NCBI GenBank assembly: GCA_913061025.1
Contig: CAJXUJ010000079.1
Span: forward strand, 1 to 6,292
Length of the DNA stretch: 6,292 bases
DNA from: an uncultured Actinomycetes bacterium
GTDB lineage: Bacteria; Actinomycetota; Actinomycetes; S36-B12
Direction: 5' to 3'
The position numbers and the translations under genes were made by a program. Shown piece after piece: positions 1 through 5,915 of this stretch (position 1 is the first letter of the stretch; each line of letters begins with the position of its first letter). The notes under the pieces are model-generated. The model saw nothing but the letters and a program-made list of their open reading frames with translations. It searched no databases and had not been told where the DNA came from.

Positions 1-1063
1 CCTGCTGGGCATCGTCGGCGATACCGACTCCGTCCAGCGATGCCAGTGACTGCGCCAATAGGTCGTCGATCATCTGTTCGGTGCTTGCGAGGGCGCCGGT
101 GTCCTCGATGATCGAGCGCAGGGTGTCGATGCCGGAAGCGTCCAGTCCAGGGTCGCCGAGCAGAGAGCGCAAGTGTGCGCGTTGTGCATCATCGGCTCGC
201 TCGTGGGCGATGGCGATGAGCACGGTTCGCTTACCCTCGCGGAGGTCGTCGCCGGCAGGTTTGCCGGTCTGCTCGGGGTCGCCGAACACCCCGAGGACGT
301 CGTCGCGTAGTTGGAAGGCCTCACCGAGGGGGAGTCCGTAGCCGCTGTAGGCGGCGAAGACCTCATCGGATGCGTCGGCTAGGGCCGCACCGATGTGTAG
401 GGGGCGTTCGATCGTGTACTTCGCGGACTTGTAGCGAACCACTTGAAGCGCCCGGTCGACCGAACCCCCACCACAGGCTTGCTCGAGCAGATCGAGGTAC
501 TGGCCGGCCATCAGTTCTGAGCGCATTTCGTCGTAAATTCGCTTCGCCCGCTGTAACGCATCCCTGTCGAGATCCGCGGTGAGCAGGACTTCATCGGCCC
601 AGGACAGGCATAGGTCGCCGAGCAGAATCGCCGCACCGACACCGAAGGATTCCGGAGATCCGAGCCATTGCTCGCCGCGGTGTAGTCCAGCGAATCGGCG
701 ATGGGCAGCGGGCAGGCCGCGACGGGTGTCCGAGCCGTCCATGACGTCGTCGTGGATGAGAGCGCATGCTTGGAGGAATTCCAGGCCCGTCACGGCTTGG
801 ACGATCGCGGGCTCATGCCCGGACCCCTCTTCCACCGGCCCCGCGGCACCACGCCAGCCCCAGTACGCGAAGGCTGGCCGCAGCCGCTTTCCGCCGGCGA
901 GCAGGTCGCGAAGCGCAGAGACCAGCGGCTCCATGTCTGCACTGACCGAAGCGAGCAACTGCCCTTGATGCGCGAGAACGTGGTCGATCGTCTCTTGGAC
1001 TCGCGGTCGAAGCCGGGCCGCGTCCAAAGGGGCGCGCACCAGTTCAGGGGTATCGCCGGACAT
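1..1063 (-). CDS. crtE: Trans-polyprenyl (geranylgeranyl) diphosphate synthase, CrtE/IdsA type, 3' end cut by window edge
   Basis: The gene reads from ATG at 1063 leftwards for 354 codons without a stop, so only the extreme C-terminus is missing; the family is usually about 340-370 residues. It should condense isopentenyl diphosphate onto allylic primers in the cytoplasm to give the C20 precursor of carotenoids. Visible motifs are GGKRLRP at residues 57-63 (substrate binding), the first aspartate-rich motif DDVMDGSDTRRG at 105-116, AILLGDLCLSWADE at 145-158, and the second aspartate-rich region LRDDVLGVFGD at 252-262 followed by TGKPAGDDLREGKRT. The residues 4 and 5 positions before the first motif are Ala and Cys, not aromatic; from family knowledge this fits a product longer than C15. 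No Shine-Dalgarno sequence precedes the ATG. It is the last visible gene of the carotenoid operon, 29 bases after the desaturase. The family call is firm; the exact chain length is inferred. Confidence 0.93.
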   Translation of the reverse strand, partial: MSGDTPELVRAPLDAARLRPRVQETIDHVLAHQGQLLASVSADMEPLVSALRDLLAGGKRLRPAFAYWGWRGAAGPVEEGSGHEPAIVQAVTGLEFLQACALIHDDVMDGSDTRRGLPAAHRRFAGLHRGEQWLGSPESFGVGAAILLGDLCLSWADEVLLTADLDRDALQRAKRIYDEMRSELMAGQYLDLLEQACGGGSVDRALQVVRYKSAKYTIERPLHIGAALADASDEVFAAYSGYGLPLGEAFQLRDDVLGVFGDPEQTGKPAGDDLREGKRTVLIAIAHERADDAQRAHLRSLLGDPGLDASGIDTLRSIIEDTGALASTEQMIDDLLAQSLASLDGVGIADDAQQ

Positions 1064-1069
1064 CGCGCC

Positions 1070-1075
1070 AGCGTA
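1070..1075 (-). promoter_or_regulatory. Possible -10 element (TACGCT) before the diphosphate synthase
   Basis: In the 29-base gap between the desaturase stop and the synthase ATG, the minus strand carries TACGCT, which fits the actinobacterial TAnnnT -10 pattern. It ends 6 bases before the ATG, and no ribosome-binding site is present, so a leaderless internal transcript is possible. No convincing -35 is seen. A TAnnnT match in a short gap could easily arise by chance, so this is weak. Confidence 0.2.
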
Positions 1076-1092
1076 GCGAGCGTGGAAATGGG

Positions 1093-2574
1093 CTACGCGC
1101 GACCGATGAGTGATGCCGTTATCTCCGCGCCCATCCCGACCAGGGGAAGGCCCCCGCCGGGGTGGGTGCTTCCGCCGACGAGGTAGAGCCCGGGTATGTC
1201 GGATTTGTTCGCGGGACGGTCGAATGCGGCGCGGGCACCGTTACTCGAGGTTCCGTAAATCGATCCTCCAGGCGCCCGAGCCGAAACTTCGAGATCAGCC
1301 GGTGTTCGGATCTCGCGCCACAGGATGCGATCGCGCACATCCATGCCGCGCCTGGCGAGCACCGCGAGGATGTGATCGGCATATGACTCAGCGAGTTCGG
1401 CGTTGCTCCAATCGACACCACCCGTCGGGTCGTGTCGGGGAGCGTTGACGAGAACGAACCAGGACTCGTGATCGTCATCGGGCCGCATCTGCGGATCGTC
1501 CGGTGCGCAGACGTAGATTGCGGGATCGTCCACGGGCGTGGGGTGTTTACCGAAGATGGAATCGAACTCGGCGTCGTAGTTCTCCGGGAACCAGACGTTG
1601 TGATGGAGCAGGCCGGGTGTGCGTCCACGCACCGCAAGCAGGAGAACAAACCCCGCCAGGCTCGCGTCGCTGCGGTTGATGGCGCGTGCCGGCTTGCGAG
1701 CGCGGGGATCATCGAGGAGTTGGTGGTAGACCTGGCCGGCGTCCGCGTTGGCGACGACGATGTCCGCGTCGATGTGCTCATCGTCTGCAATCACCCCGGT
1801 CACCCCGGCCTGATTCGTGACGATGCGAGAGACGTTGACGCCCGTTCGGATTTCGACGCCGCGTTCCTCGCATCGGCGTCGCAGGGCATCGGCGAGTGTT
1901 CCCAGTCCGCCACCGAGGTGCCAGGCGCCGAATTCCTGTTCGACGTAGGGAACCGTTGCGAGTACCGCGGGTGCTTTGCGTGGATCCGAGCCGGTGTACG
2001 TCGCGTACCGGTCCAACAGGGTGATGGCGCGTGGGTCGGACAGAGTCGAGCGCCCAAGCCCTCGCAGCGTGGACCAGGGTGCGACCGTGCGGACGTCGGC
2101 GGGTTTGGCTAGCGGGAGCAGGGTGCGCCAACCGTCCAGCGGGGATTGCAGGAACGGCTCGCGGGTGAGCCGCCACATCTTCCCCGCGCGCTCCATGAGG
2201 GCTCGCCATTCGGCGGCAGTCTTGTCACCGAAGGCATCGCCGAGGGCGCGGGCGCAGCGTGCCGGATCGACACCGGGCATGGTCACCGATGAGCCGTCGG
2301 CGAACCGATAACCGAAGGCCGGTTCCACGGGTTGAAGGTCGACTTCCTCTTCGAATGCTCGTCCGGTCTTCAGGAACAGATCGCGGTAGACCGCCGGCAG
2401 CGTGAACAGGCTCGGTCCGGTGTCGAACGCGAATCCATCCCGCCGGTAGGTCGCGAGTTTCCCGCCGACCGAGTCGGCTTGTTCCAGAATTTGCACCTGG
2501 TGACCCTTGACCGCGAGGCGTGCGGCCGTGGCCAGCCCGGCGGCGCCTGCTCCGATGACGACGACGCTACTCAT
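1093..2574 (-). CDS. crtI: CrtI-family phytoene/carotenoid desaturase (FAD-dependent)
   Basis: This 493-residue protein has the usual CrtI length. The N-terminus is an FAD-binding Rossmann fold: GAGAAG (GxGxxG) at residues 8-13, Glu31 at the end of the second strand for the ribose, GGK at 37-39 and FDTGPS at 50-55. The C-terminus holds the bacterial carotenoid-desaturase signature at 462-484 (GLYLVGGSTHPGGG, then LPLVGMGAE), the second FAD contact. The family inserts double bonds into phytoene or related carotenoids at the membrane. The number of steps cannot be read from sequence, and a CrtD-like role on a hydroxylated intermediate is possible given the CruF-type neighbour. The start is ATG at 2574: it directly precedes the Rossmann strand, has GGAGG 8 bases upstream, and overlaps the glycosyltransferase stop as ATGA. 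The frame stays open for 100 codons upstream, but that is the GC-rich shadow of the neighbour. The stop is TAG at 1093-1095. Confidence 0.93.
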   Translation of the reverse strand: MSSVVVIGAGAAGLATAARLAVKGHQVQILEQADSVGGKLATYRRDGFAFDTGPSLFTLPAVYRDLFLKTGRAFEEEVDLQPVEPAFGYRFADGSSVTMPGVDPARCARALGDAFGDKTAAEWRALMERAGKMWRLTREPFLQSPLDGWRTLLPLAKPADVRTVAPWSTLRGLGRSTLSDPRAITLLDRYATYTGSDPRKAPAVLATVPYVEQEFGAWHLGGGLGTLADALRRRCEERGVEIRTGVNVSRIVTNQAGVTGVIADDEHIDADIVVANADAGQVYHQLLDDPRARKPARAINRSDASLAGFVLLLAVRGRTPGLLHHNVWFPENYDAEFDSIFGKHPTPVDDPAIYVCAPDDPQMRPDDDHESWFVLVNAPRHDPTGGVDWSNAELAESYADHILAVLARRGMDVRDRILWREIRTPADLEVSARAPGGSIYGTSSNGARAAFDRPANKSDIPGLYLVGGSTHPGGGLPLVGMGAEITASLIGRA

Positions 2575-3692
2575 GCGGGGAGCCTCCGTCCTTTCCAGTG
2601 GTTCTGACCGCGTAGGTGACGCCACCAGGAAAGCGTGTTGATTGATGCGAACGCCGCGATGGACAACGGTTGAGCGAGCGCATCCGGCAGCACGCGTTCG
2701 CCGGTATTTCGGGCGACAAGCACACGGCCGGTGACTCCAGCTGCATAGCCGACGAGACCCCAGGCACGGGTCCGGCCGGTGCCTGTCACTGCGGCCACGC
2801 CCGGCACCACGTACAGGCCGATCAGTAGTGCATTGGCGGCAATGGATCCGACCGGTCCGCCGAAGGCGTTCCACGCGGACTTCGTATAGCCGTCGATGAG
2901 GTCCGTGGGCGTTTGGTACATCCGGCAGACGGCGATCGTCGAACCGTCCACCGTCAGTGCACGTTCACCGGCCTCGCGGACCTTGCGCATGAGTGCAACG
3001 TCTTCGATTACCTCGGATCGAACCGATTCGTGGCCACCCATCCGTCGGTAGCCCTCGGCGTCGAACGCCAGAAGTTGCCCGTTGGCCACCGACATCGATG
3101 CCCACTGCCGTGCCTCAGCGACGCCGAGCGGCACCGTGGTCATCCACGACCAGGCGAGCAGCGGTTGGACCAGACGCTCTAACCATGTCTCGGCTAGCTG
3201 TCGTGGGTATGGGGCGATCAATGTGGAGTCTGTGCTGCGCAACTCGTTGACCAAGGCGTTGATGGCATCGCGTTCTAAGGCAACATCGGCATCCATGAAC
3301 ACGAGCACGCCTGCGTTCGCCGCCGAGTCGGCTAAGCGAGCGCACGCGTAGTTCTTACCCAACCAACCCGGTGGTGGATCTGCATCCGGCGCGTGGATCA
3401 CATGAACCCGCGAATCGGATGCTGCAGCCGTGTCTGCGATAGCTGCAGTGCCATCACTCGATCCGTCATCGAGCACGTGGATGCTCAGGTTTGTCAACCC
3501 GTCTTGTGCTTGGACGCTGCGAAGTGCATCGGCGAGCGAATCCTGCTCATTGCGTGCCGGGATGACCACGCTGACGGCCTCGTCGATAGCGGTGGCAGAT
3601 GGCTGAGGGCGCCGTAATTTGCGCAGGTTCCACGCCGTATGGGCTGTCAGAGCGACAGCTCCAAGTGCCAGGAGTGGCACCAGCCGCTTCAC
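2571..3692 (-). CDS. Membrane-anchored family 2 glycosyltransferase, probable carotenoid glycosyltransferase (CruG/CrtQ-like)
   Basis: This 373-residue protein has a hydrophobic N-terminal anchor (about residues 4-20), a GT-A catalytic domain and hydrophobic C-terminal segments (about 280-340), so it should sit in the membrane with its active site in the cytoplasm. GT2 motifs in order are VSVVIPARNE at 40-49, DDGSSDGT at 75-82, PPPGWLGKNYA at 106-116, the metal-binding DAD at 134-136, NGQLLAF at 204-210 and the probable catalytic ED at 230-231. The family moves a sugar from a nucleotide sugar to an acceptor. Between a CruF-type protein and a CrtI-type desaturase, the likely acceptor is a carotenoid hydroxyl, as for cyanobacterial CruG; this is inferred. 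HpnB-like hopanoid-associated transferases share some motifs and remain an alternative. The start is the GTG at 3692, overlapping the upstream stop as GTGA. The GTG one codon earlier (3695) is also possible, since GGAG at 3705-3708 is better spaced for it (9 rather than 12 bases). Confidence 0.88.
   Translation of the reverse strand: MKRLVPLLALGAVALTAHTAWNLRKLRRPQPSATAIDEAVSVVIPARNEQDSLADALRSVQAQDGLTNLSIHVLDDGSSDGTAAIADTAAASDSRVHVIHAPDADPPPGWLGKNYACARLADSAANAGVLVFMDADVALERDAINALVNELRSTDSTLIAPYPRQLAETWLERLVQPLLAWSWMTTVPLGVAEARQWASMSVANGQLLAFDAEGYRRMGGHESVRSEVIEDVALMRKVREAGERALTVDGSTIAVCRMYQTPTDLIDGYTKSAWNAFGGPVGSIAANALLIGLYVVPGVAAVTGTGRTRAWGLVGYAAGVTGRVLVARNTGERVLPDALAQPLSIAAFASINTLSWWRHLRGQNHWKGRRLPA
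2583..2587 (-). promoter_or_regulatory. Ribosome-binding site for the desaturase
   Basis: GGAGG on the minus strand lies 8 bases before the ATG at 2574, inside the last codons of the glycosyltransferase. It is the best Shine-Dalgarno match in the operon. It fixes the desaturase start at 2574 and rejects the longer open frame upstream. Confidence 0.75.
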
Positions 3693-4489
3693 CACTGGGG
3701 TTGACTCCACAGTCGCCACGCCCAGGGGATGACGACCAAGCCCATGGCGATGCCTCCCCAGATCGCGACGCTTGGGCGGCCGAAGAAAACGGCAGCCCCG
3801 AGGACGTTGGACGCGTAGGTCCACAGCAACAGCGTGTTCGGAGCGGCGTCGTTGGCCGTCTTTCGTGGCAGGCGATCCAACAGGAACATCAACACGATGC
3901 CGGCGAGCCACCAACCCAAGAAATTTTGTAGCGGGATGCCGTCGATACCGGGTAGCTCCCAACCGATGGTCTTCCAGTCCCAATAGCCCTCGCCCACCAT
4001 TTGCGGATCGAGGAACAGATCCCAGGACATAAGGAGCCAACCGCCGATGATCGCTACACCCAGGCTCGTCGTCGATAGACGCTGTACCGCGAGCAGCATC
4101 GGATAGGCGACCATCGACCACGCCATCGGAATCAGGATCGGGACACTCAGCACCGCGATACCGAGAGCATCGGTGTACTCGTATTCGCCAAACGGGAACT
4201 GCGTGGTGGTTCCCAGTACCTCGATCAACCAGCCGAAAGCGAGGGTGATGGCGAAGAAACCGAGCGTCCAGGCAAGGCCGCGGTTGATGTAGGCGTGGCT
4301 GACCGAGGCGAGGAAGAAGACGGTCACCGAGATGGCTGTGGTGACGATCCGCGCCGAATCAGGAACCAGGACCCACGCGATTTGGACGCCGATCGTCAGT
4401 GCGACGAACGCCCACGGAATGAACCGAATCCACCCCGTGCCGCCACGACCCGGCTCCGATCGCGGTCCGGTGTAGACGCGTTGGCTCAC
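3689..4489 (-). CDS. cruF: CruF-type carotenoid biosynthesis membrane protein (DUF422/Caroten_synth family), probable carotenoid 1',2'-hydratase
   Basis: This is a 266-residue integral membrane protein with about seven to eight hydrophobic helices (roughly 22-42, 47-67, 72-92, 111-135, 142-160, 190-207, 219-236, 240-258). Polar signatures typical of this family lie at the helix ends: EVLGTTTQFPFGEYEY at 90-105, SWDLFLDP at 155-162, GYWDW at 168-172 and GIPLQNFLGWW at 184-194. Characterised members add water across the terminal double bond of a psi end group, such as gamma-carotene 1',2'-hydratase in cyanobacteria and bisanhydrobacterioruberin hydratase in haloarchaea. The new tertiary hydroxyl would be the natural acceptor for the next gene. 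It is the first gene of the operon. GTG at 4489 is preferred because a -10-like TATGCT ends 8 bases before it, fitting a leaderless message. ATG at 4516 (275 residues) is the alternative, and its start codon would share the CATG tetramer with the divergent gene's ATG. The family is firm; the start is uncertain. Confidence 0.87.
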   Translation of the reverse strand: MSQRVYTGPRSEPGRGGTGWIRFIPWAFVALTIGVQIAWVLVPDSARIVTTAISVTVFFLASVSHAYINRGLAWTLGFFAITLAFGWLIEVLGTTTQFPFGEYEYTDALGIAVLSVPILIPMAWSMVAYPMLLAVQRLSTTSLGVAIIGGWLLMSWDLFLDPQMVGEGYWDWKTIGWELPGIDGIPLQNFLGWWLAGIVLMFLLDRLPRKTANDAAPNTLLLWTYASNVLGAAVFFGRPSVAIWGGIAMGLVVIPWAWRLWSQPQW

Positions 4490-4507
4490 GCCTCGCAAGC
4501 ATAGGGT
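4481..4507 (+). promoter_or_regulatory. Putative promoter of the decarboxylase gene
   Basis: TAGGGT at 4502-4507 fits the TAnnnT -10 pattern and lies 7 bases before ATG 4515, which would place the transcript start at or next to the ATG. TTGGCT at 4481-4486 could be a poor -35 with a short 15-base spacer. The same bases also contain AGGG (4503-4506), 8 bases before the ATG, which could instead serve as a weak Shine-Dalgarno sequence for a transcript started further upstream within the cruF gene. Confidence 0.42.
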
Positions 4508-4525
4508 GATCGCCATGTCGAGCAA
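4498..4525 (-). promoter_or_regulatory. Putative promoter of the carotenoid operon
   Basis: On the minus strand TATGCT (4503 to 4498) is a good -10 hexamer ending 8 bases before GTG 4489. TTGCTC (4525 to 4520), 16 bases upstream of it, keeps the TTG core of a -35. It overlaps the divergent -10 by the TA at 4502-4503. No ribosome-binding site precedes GTG 4489 at a usable distance, which agrees with a leaderless start. The -35 lies inside the first codons of the decarboxylase gene. Confidence 0.42.
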
Positions 4526-5915
4526 TCGGCCGGATTTCGGCATCGACCTACCTAACGCGCTGAGCTCCGCGATCGCTGCCATCGAGGCGTGGCAGGAGTC
4601 CTTCGGGCGCTTCGAGCCGGCGTCCGAACTCGCCGTTGACCCAGCTCAGTGGGAGCACCACCTGGAGGATTTCCTCGACCGGTTGACCGGGAATCAGTAC
4701 CCGTTCTTCCATCCCCACTACGTCGGCCAGATGCTCAAGCCACCGCACCCGGTGGCCGTCGTCGGGTACGTCGCAACGATGCTGATCAACCCGAACAACC
4801 ACGCCCTCGACGGAGGTCCGGCAACGGCCGCGATGGAGAAGGAGGCGGTATCGCGGCTGGCGGCGATGTTCGGCTTCGACGGACACCTCGGGCATCTAAC
4901 GTCGAGCGGAACCATCGCCAATCTCGAAGCGCTCTGGGTTGGCCGTGAAGAGCGGCCCGGAGCTGCGGTAGCGGTGAGTCGCGATGCTCACTACACGCAC
5001 TCGCGGATGTGTCAGGTACTCGGTGTGGAATGCATCGAGATAGACGTCGACGACGCCGGCCGCATGGACCTCGATCACCTATCGACCGTTCTGCAGTTGC
5101 ACGATGTCGGGACCGTGGTGGCAACGCTCGGGACCACGGGCCTCGGGGCGATCGATCCGCTTGCGGACATCCTTCCGCTCGCGCGAGGTGCCGGTGCACG
5201 GGTGCACGTGGACGCGGCCTACGGCGGTTTCTTCGCTCTCGTCGCTGACGACTCTGACGACGGCATCGCATCGCGCCACTTCGCGGCGATCAGTAACGCC
5301 GACTCCGTGGTGGTCGATCCGCACAAGCACGGACTGCAGCCGTATGGATGCGGGGCGGTGCTGTTCGCCGATCCCGCTGTGGGTTCGCACTATCAGCACG
5401 ACTCGCCGTACACGTACTTCTCGAGTGATGAACTCCACCTCGGTGAGATTTCCCTGGAGTGCTCGCGTGCGGGTGCTTCGGCCGCTGCCTTCTGGCTGAC
5501 CACGGAAGTCTTCCCGCTCACCGGTGATGGTCTCGGTCGAGTCCTGCGCCCCGGACTTCGCGCAGCCCGCCGCATGTACGAACGTCTGGAGGCCTCCGAC
5601 TCGCTCCGGCCGGCCCAGGTGCCCGAATTGGACATCGTCGGCTACCTCACTCGCGCAACGGACGCGGGAACCGTCGACGCGGACTCCGTCCGCATCTTCG
5701 ACGAGCTAGCCCGGCGCAATCGCGCCGATCAATGGCACCTTGCCACGTACTCGATGTCCCTGGCAGATCTCGATCGTCGAGGCATCGCACTCACCGGCGA
5801 TCAGTCTCGGGCGCGAATTCTGCGCAGCGTGTTGATGAAGCCCGAGCATGAGGCTGTTGTCGATGGGTTCGTCGAAGTGCTTGAGGGTCAGGTTGCATCT
5901 ACGGTGACTGCATGA
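4515..5915 (+). CDS. Group II PLP-dependent amino-acid decarboxylase, substrate unknown
   Basis: This 466-residue, apparently soluble enzyme belongs to fold-type I of the pyridoxal phosphate enzymes, in the glutamate/aromatic-amino-acid/tyrosine decarboxylase group. Key positions are PFFHPHYVGQM at 63-73 near the substrate pocket, NPNNHALDGGPAT at 92-104, the phosphate-binding loop TSSGTIANLEAL at 129-140, His159 in DAHYTHS (expected to stack on the cofactor ring), HVDAAYGG at 231-238 with Asp233 for the pyridine nitrogen, and DPHKHG at 268-273 with Lys271 as the Schiff-base lysine. All core catalytic residues are present and the length is normal, so the enzyme should be active. Reaction: removal of CO2 from an L-amino acid to give an amine. 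The substrate (aspartate, glutamate, tyrosine or another) cannot be decided here. ATG 4515 is chosen over GTG 4506 because of its spacing from the AGGG/TAGGGT element. It is divergent from the carotenoid operon and overlaps the next gene by 4 bases. Confidence 0.9.
   Translation: MSSNRPDFGIDLPNALSSAIAAIEAWQESFGRFEPASELAVDPAQWEHHLEDFLDRLTGNQYPFFHPHYVGQMLKPPHPVAVVGYVATMLINPNNHALDGGPATAAMEKEAVSRLAAMFGFDGHLGHLTSSGTIANLEALWVGREERPGAAVAVSRDAHYTHSRMCQVLGVECIEIDVDDAGRMDLDHLSTVLQLHDVGTVVATLGTTGLGAIDPLADILPLARGAGARVHVDAAYGGFFALVADDSDDGIASRHFAAISNADSVVVDPHKHGLQPYGCGAVLFADPAVGSHYQHDSPYTYFSSDELHLGEISLECSRAGASAAAFWLTTEVFPLTGDGLGRVLRPGLRAARRMYERLEASDSLRPAQVPELDIVGYLTRATDAGTVDADSVRIFDELARRNRADQWHLATYSMSLADLDRRGIALTGDQSRARILRSVLMKPEHEAVVDGFVEVLEGQVASTVTA

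Noticed and set aside
701..1186. A 161-codon plus-strand open frame opposite the diphosphate synthase
   Set aside because: The minus strand here encodes all hallmark prenyl synthase motifs; the plus-strand product has no recognisable features.
1791..1808. Perfect 9-base tandem repeat TCACCCCGG x2
   Set aside because: It is in frame within crtI and encodes part of a GVTGV loop that is common in FAD enzymes; a single two-copy repeat does not suggest a functional element.
1432..2112. A 226-codon plus-strand open frame antisense to the desaturase gene
   Set aside because: It lies wholly inside the well-supported crtI coding sequence, its product shows no recognisable domain, and long antisense frames are common in GC-rich genes.
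2575..2874. 100-codon N-terminal extension of the desaturase frame
   Set aside because: The extension is a proline/arginine-rich shadow of the glycosyltransferase; the Rossmann strand begins right after ATG 2574, which has a GGAGG site and an ATGA overlap.
3693..4121. Long N-terminal extension of the glycosyltransferase frame
   Set aside because: It is antisense-like low-complexity arginine-rich sequence overlapping the cruF coding region; the transmembrane anchor begins right after GTG 3692.
4490..4514. Regulator binding site or riboswitch in the divergent gap
   Set aside because: The gap is only 25 bases; no inverted repeat long enough for an operator and no room for an aptamer are seen.
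5079..5438. Minus-strand open frames opposite the decarboxylase (for example 119 and 161 codons)
   Set aside because: They overlap the region coding the catalytic PLP motifs on the plus strand and have arginine-rich shadow composition.
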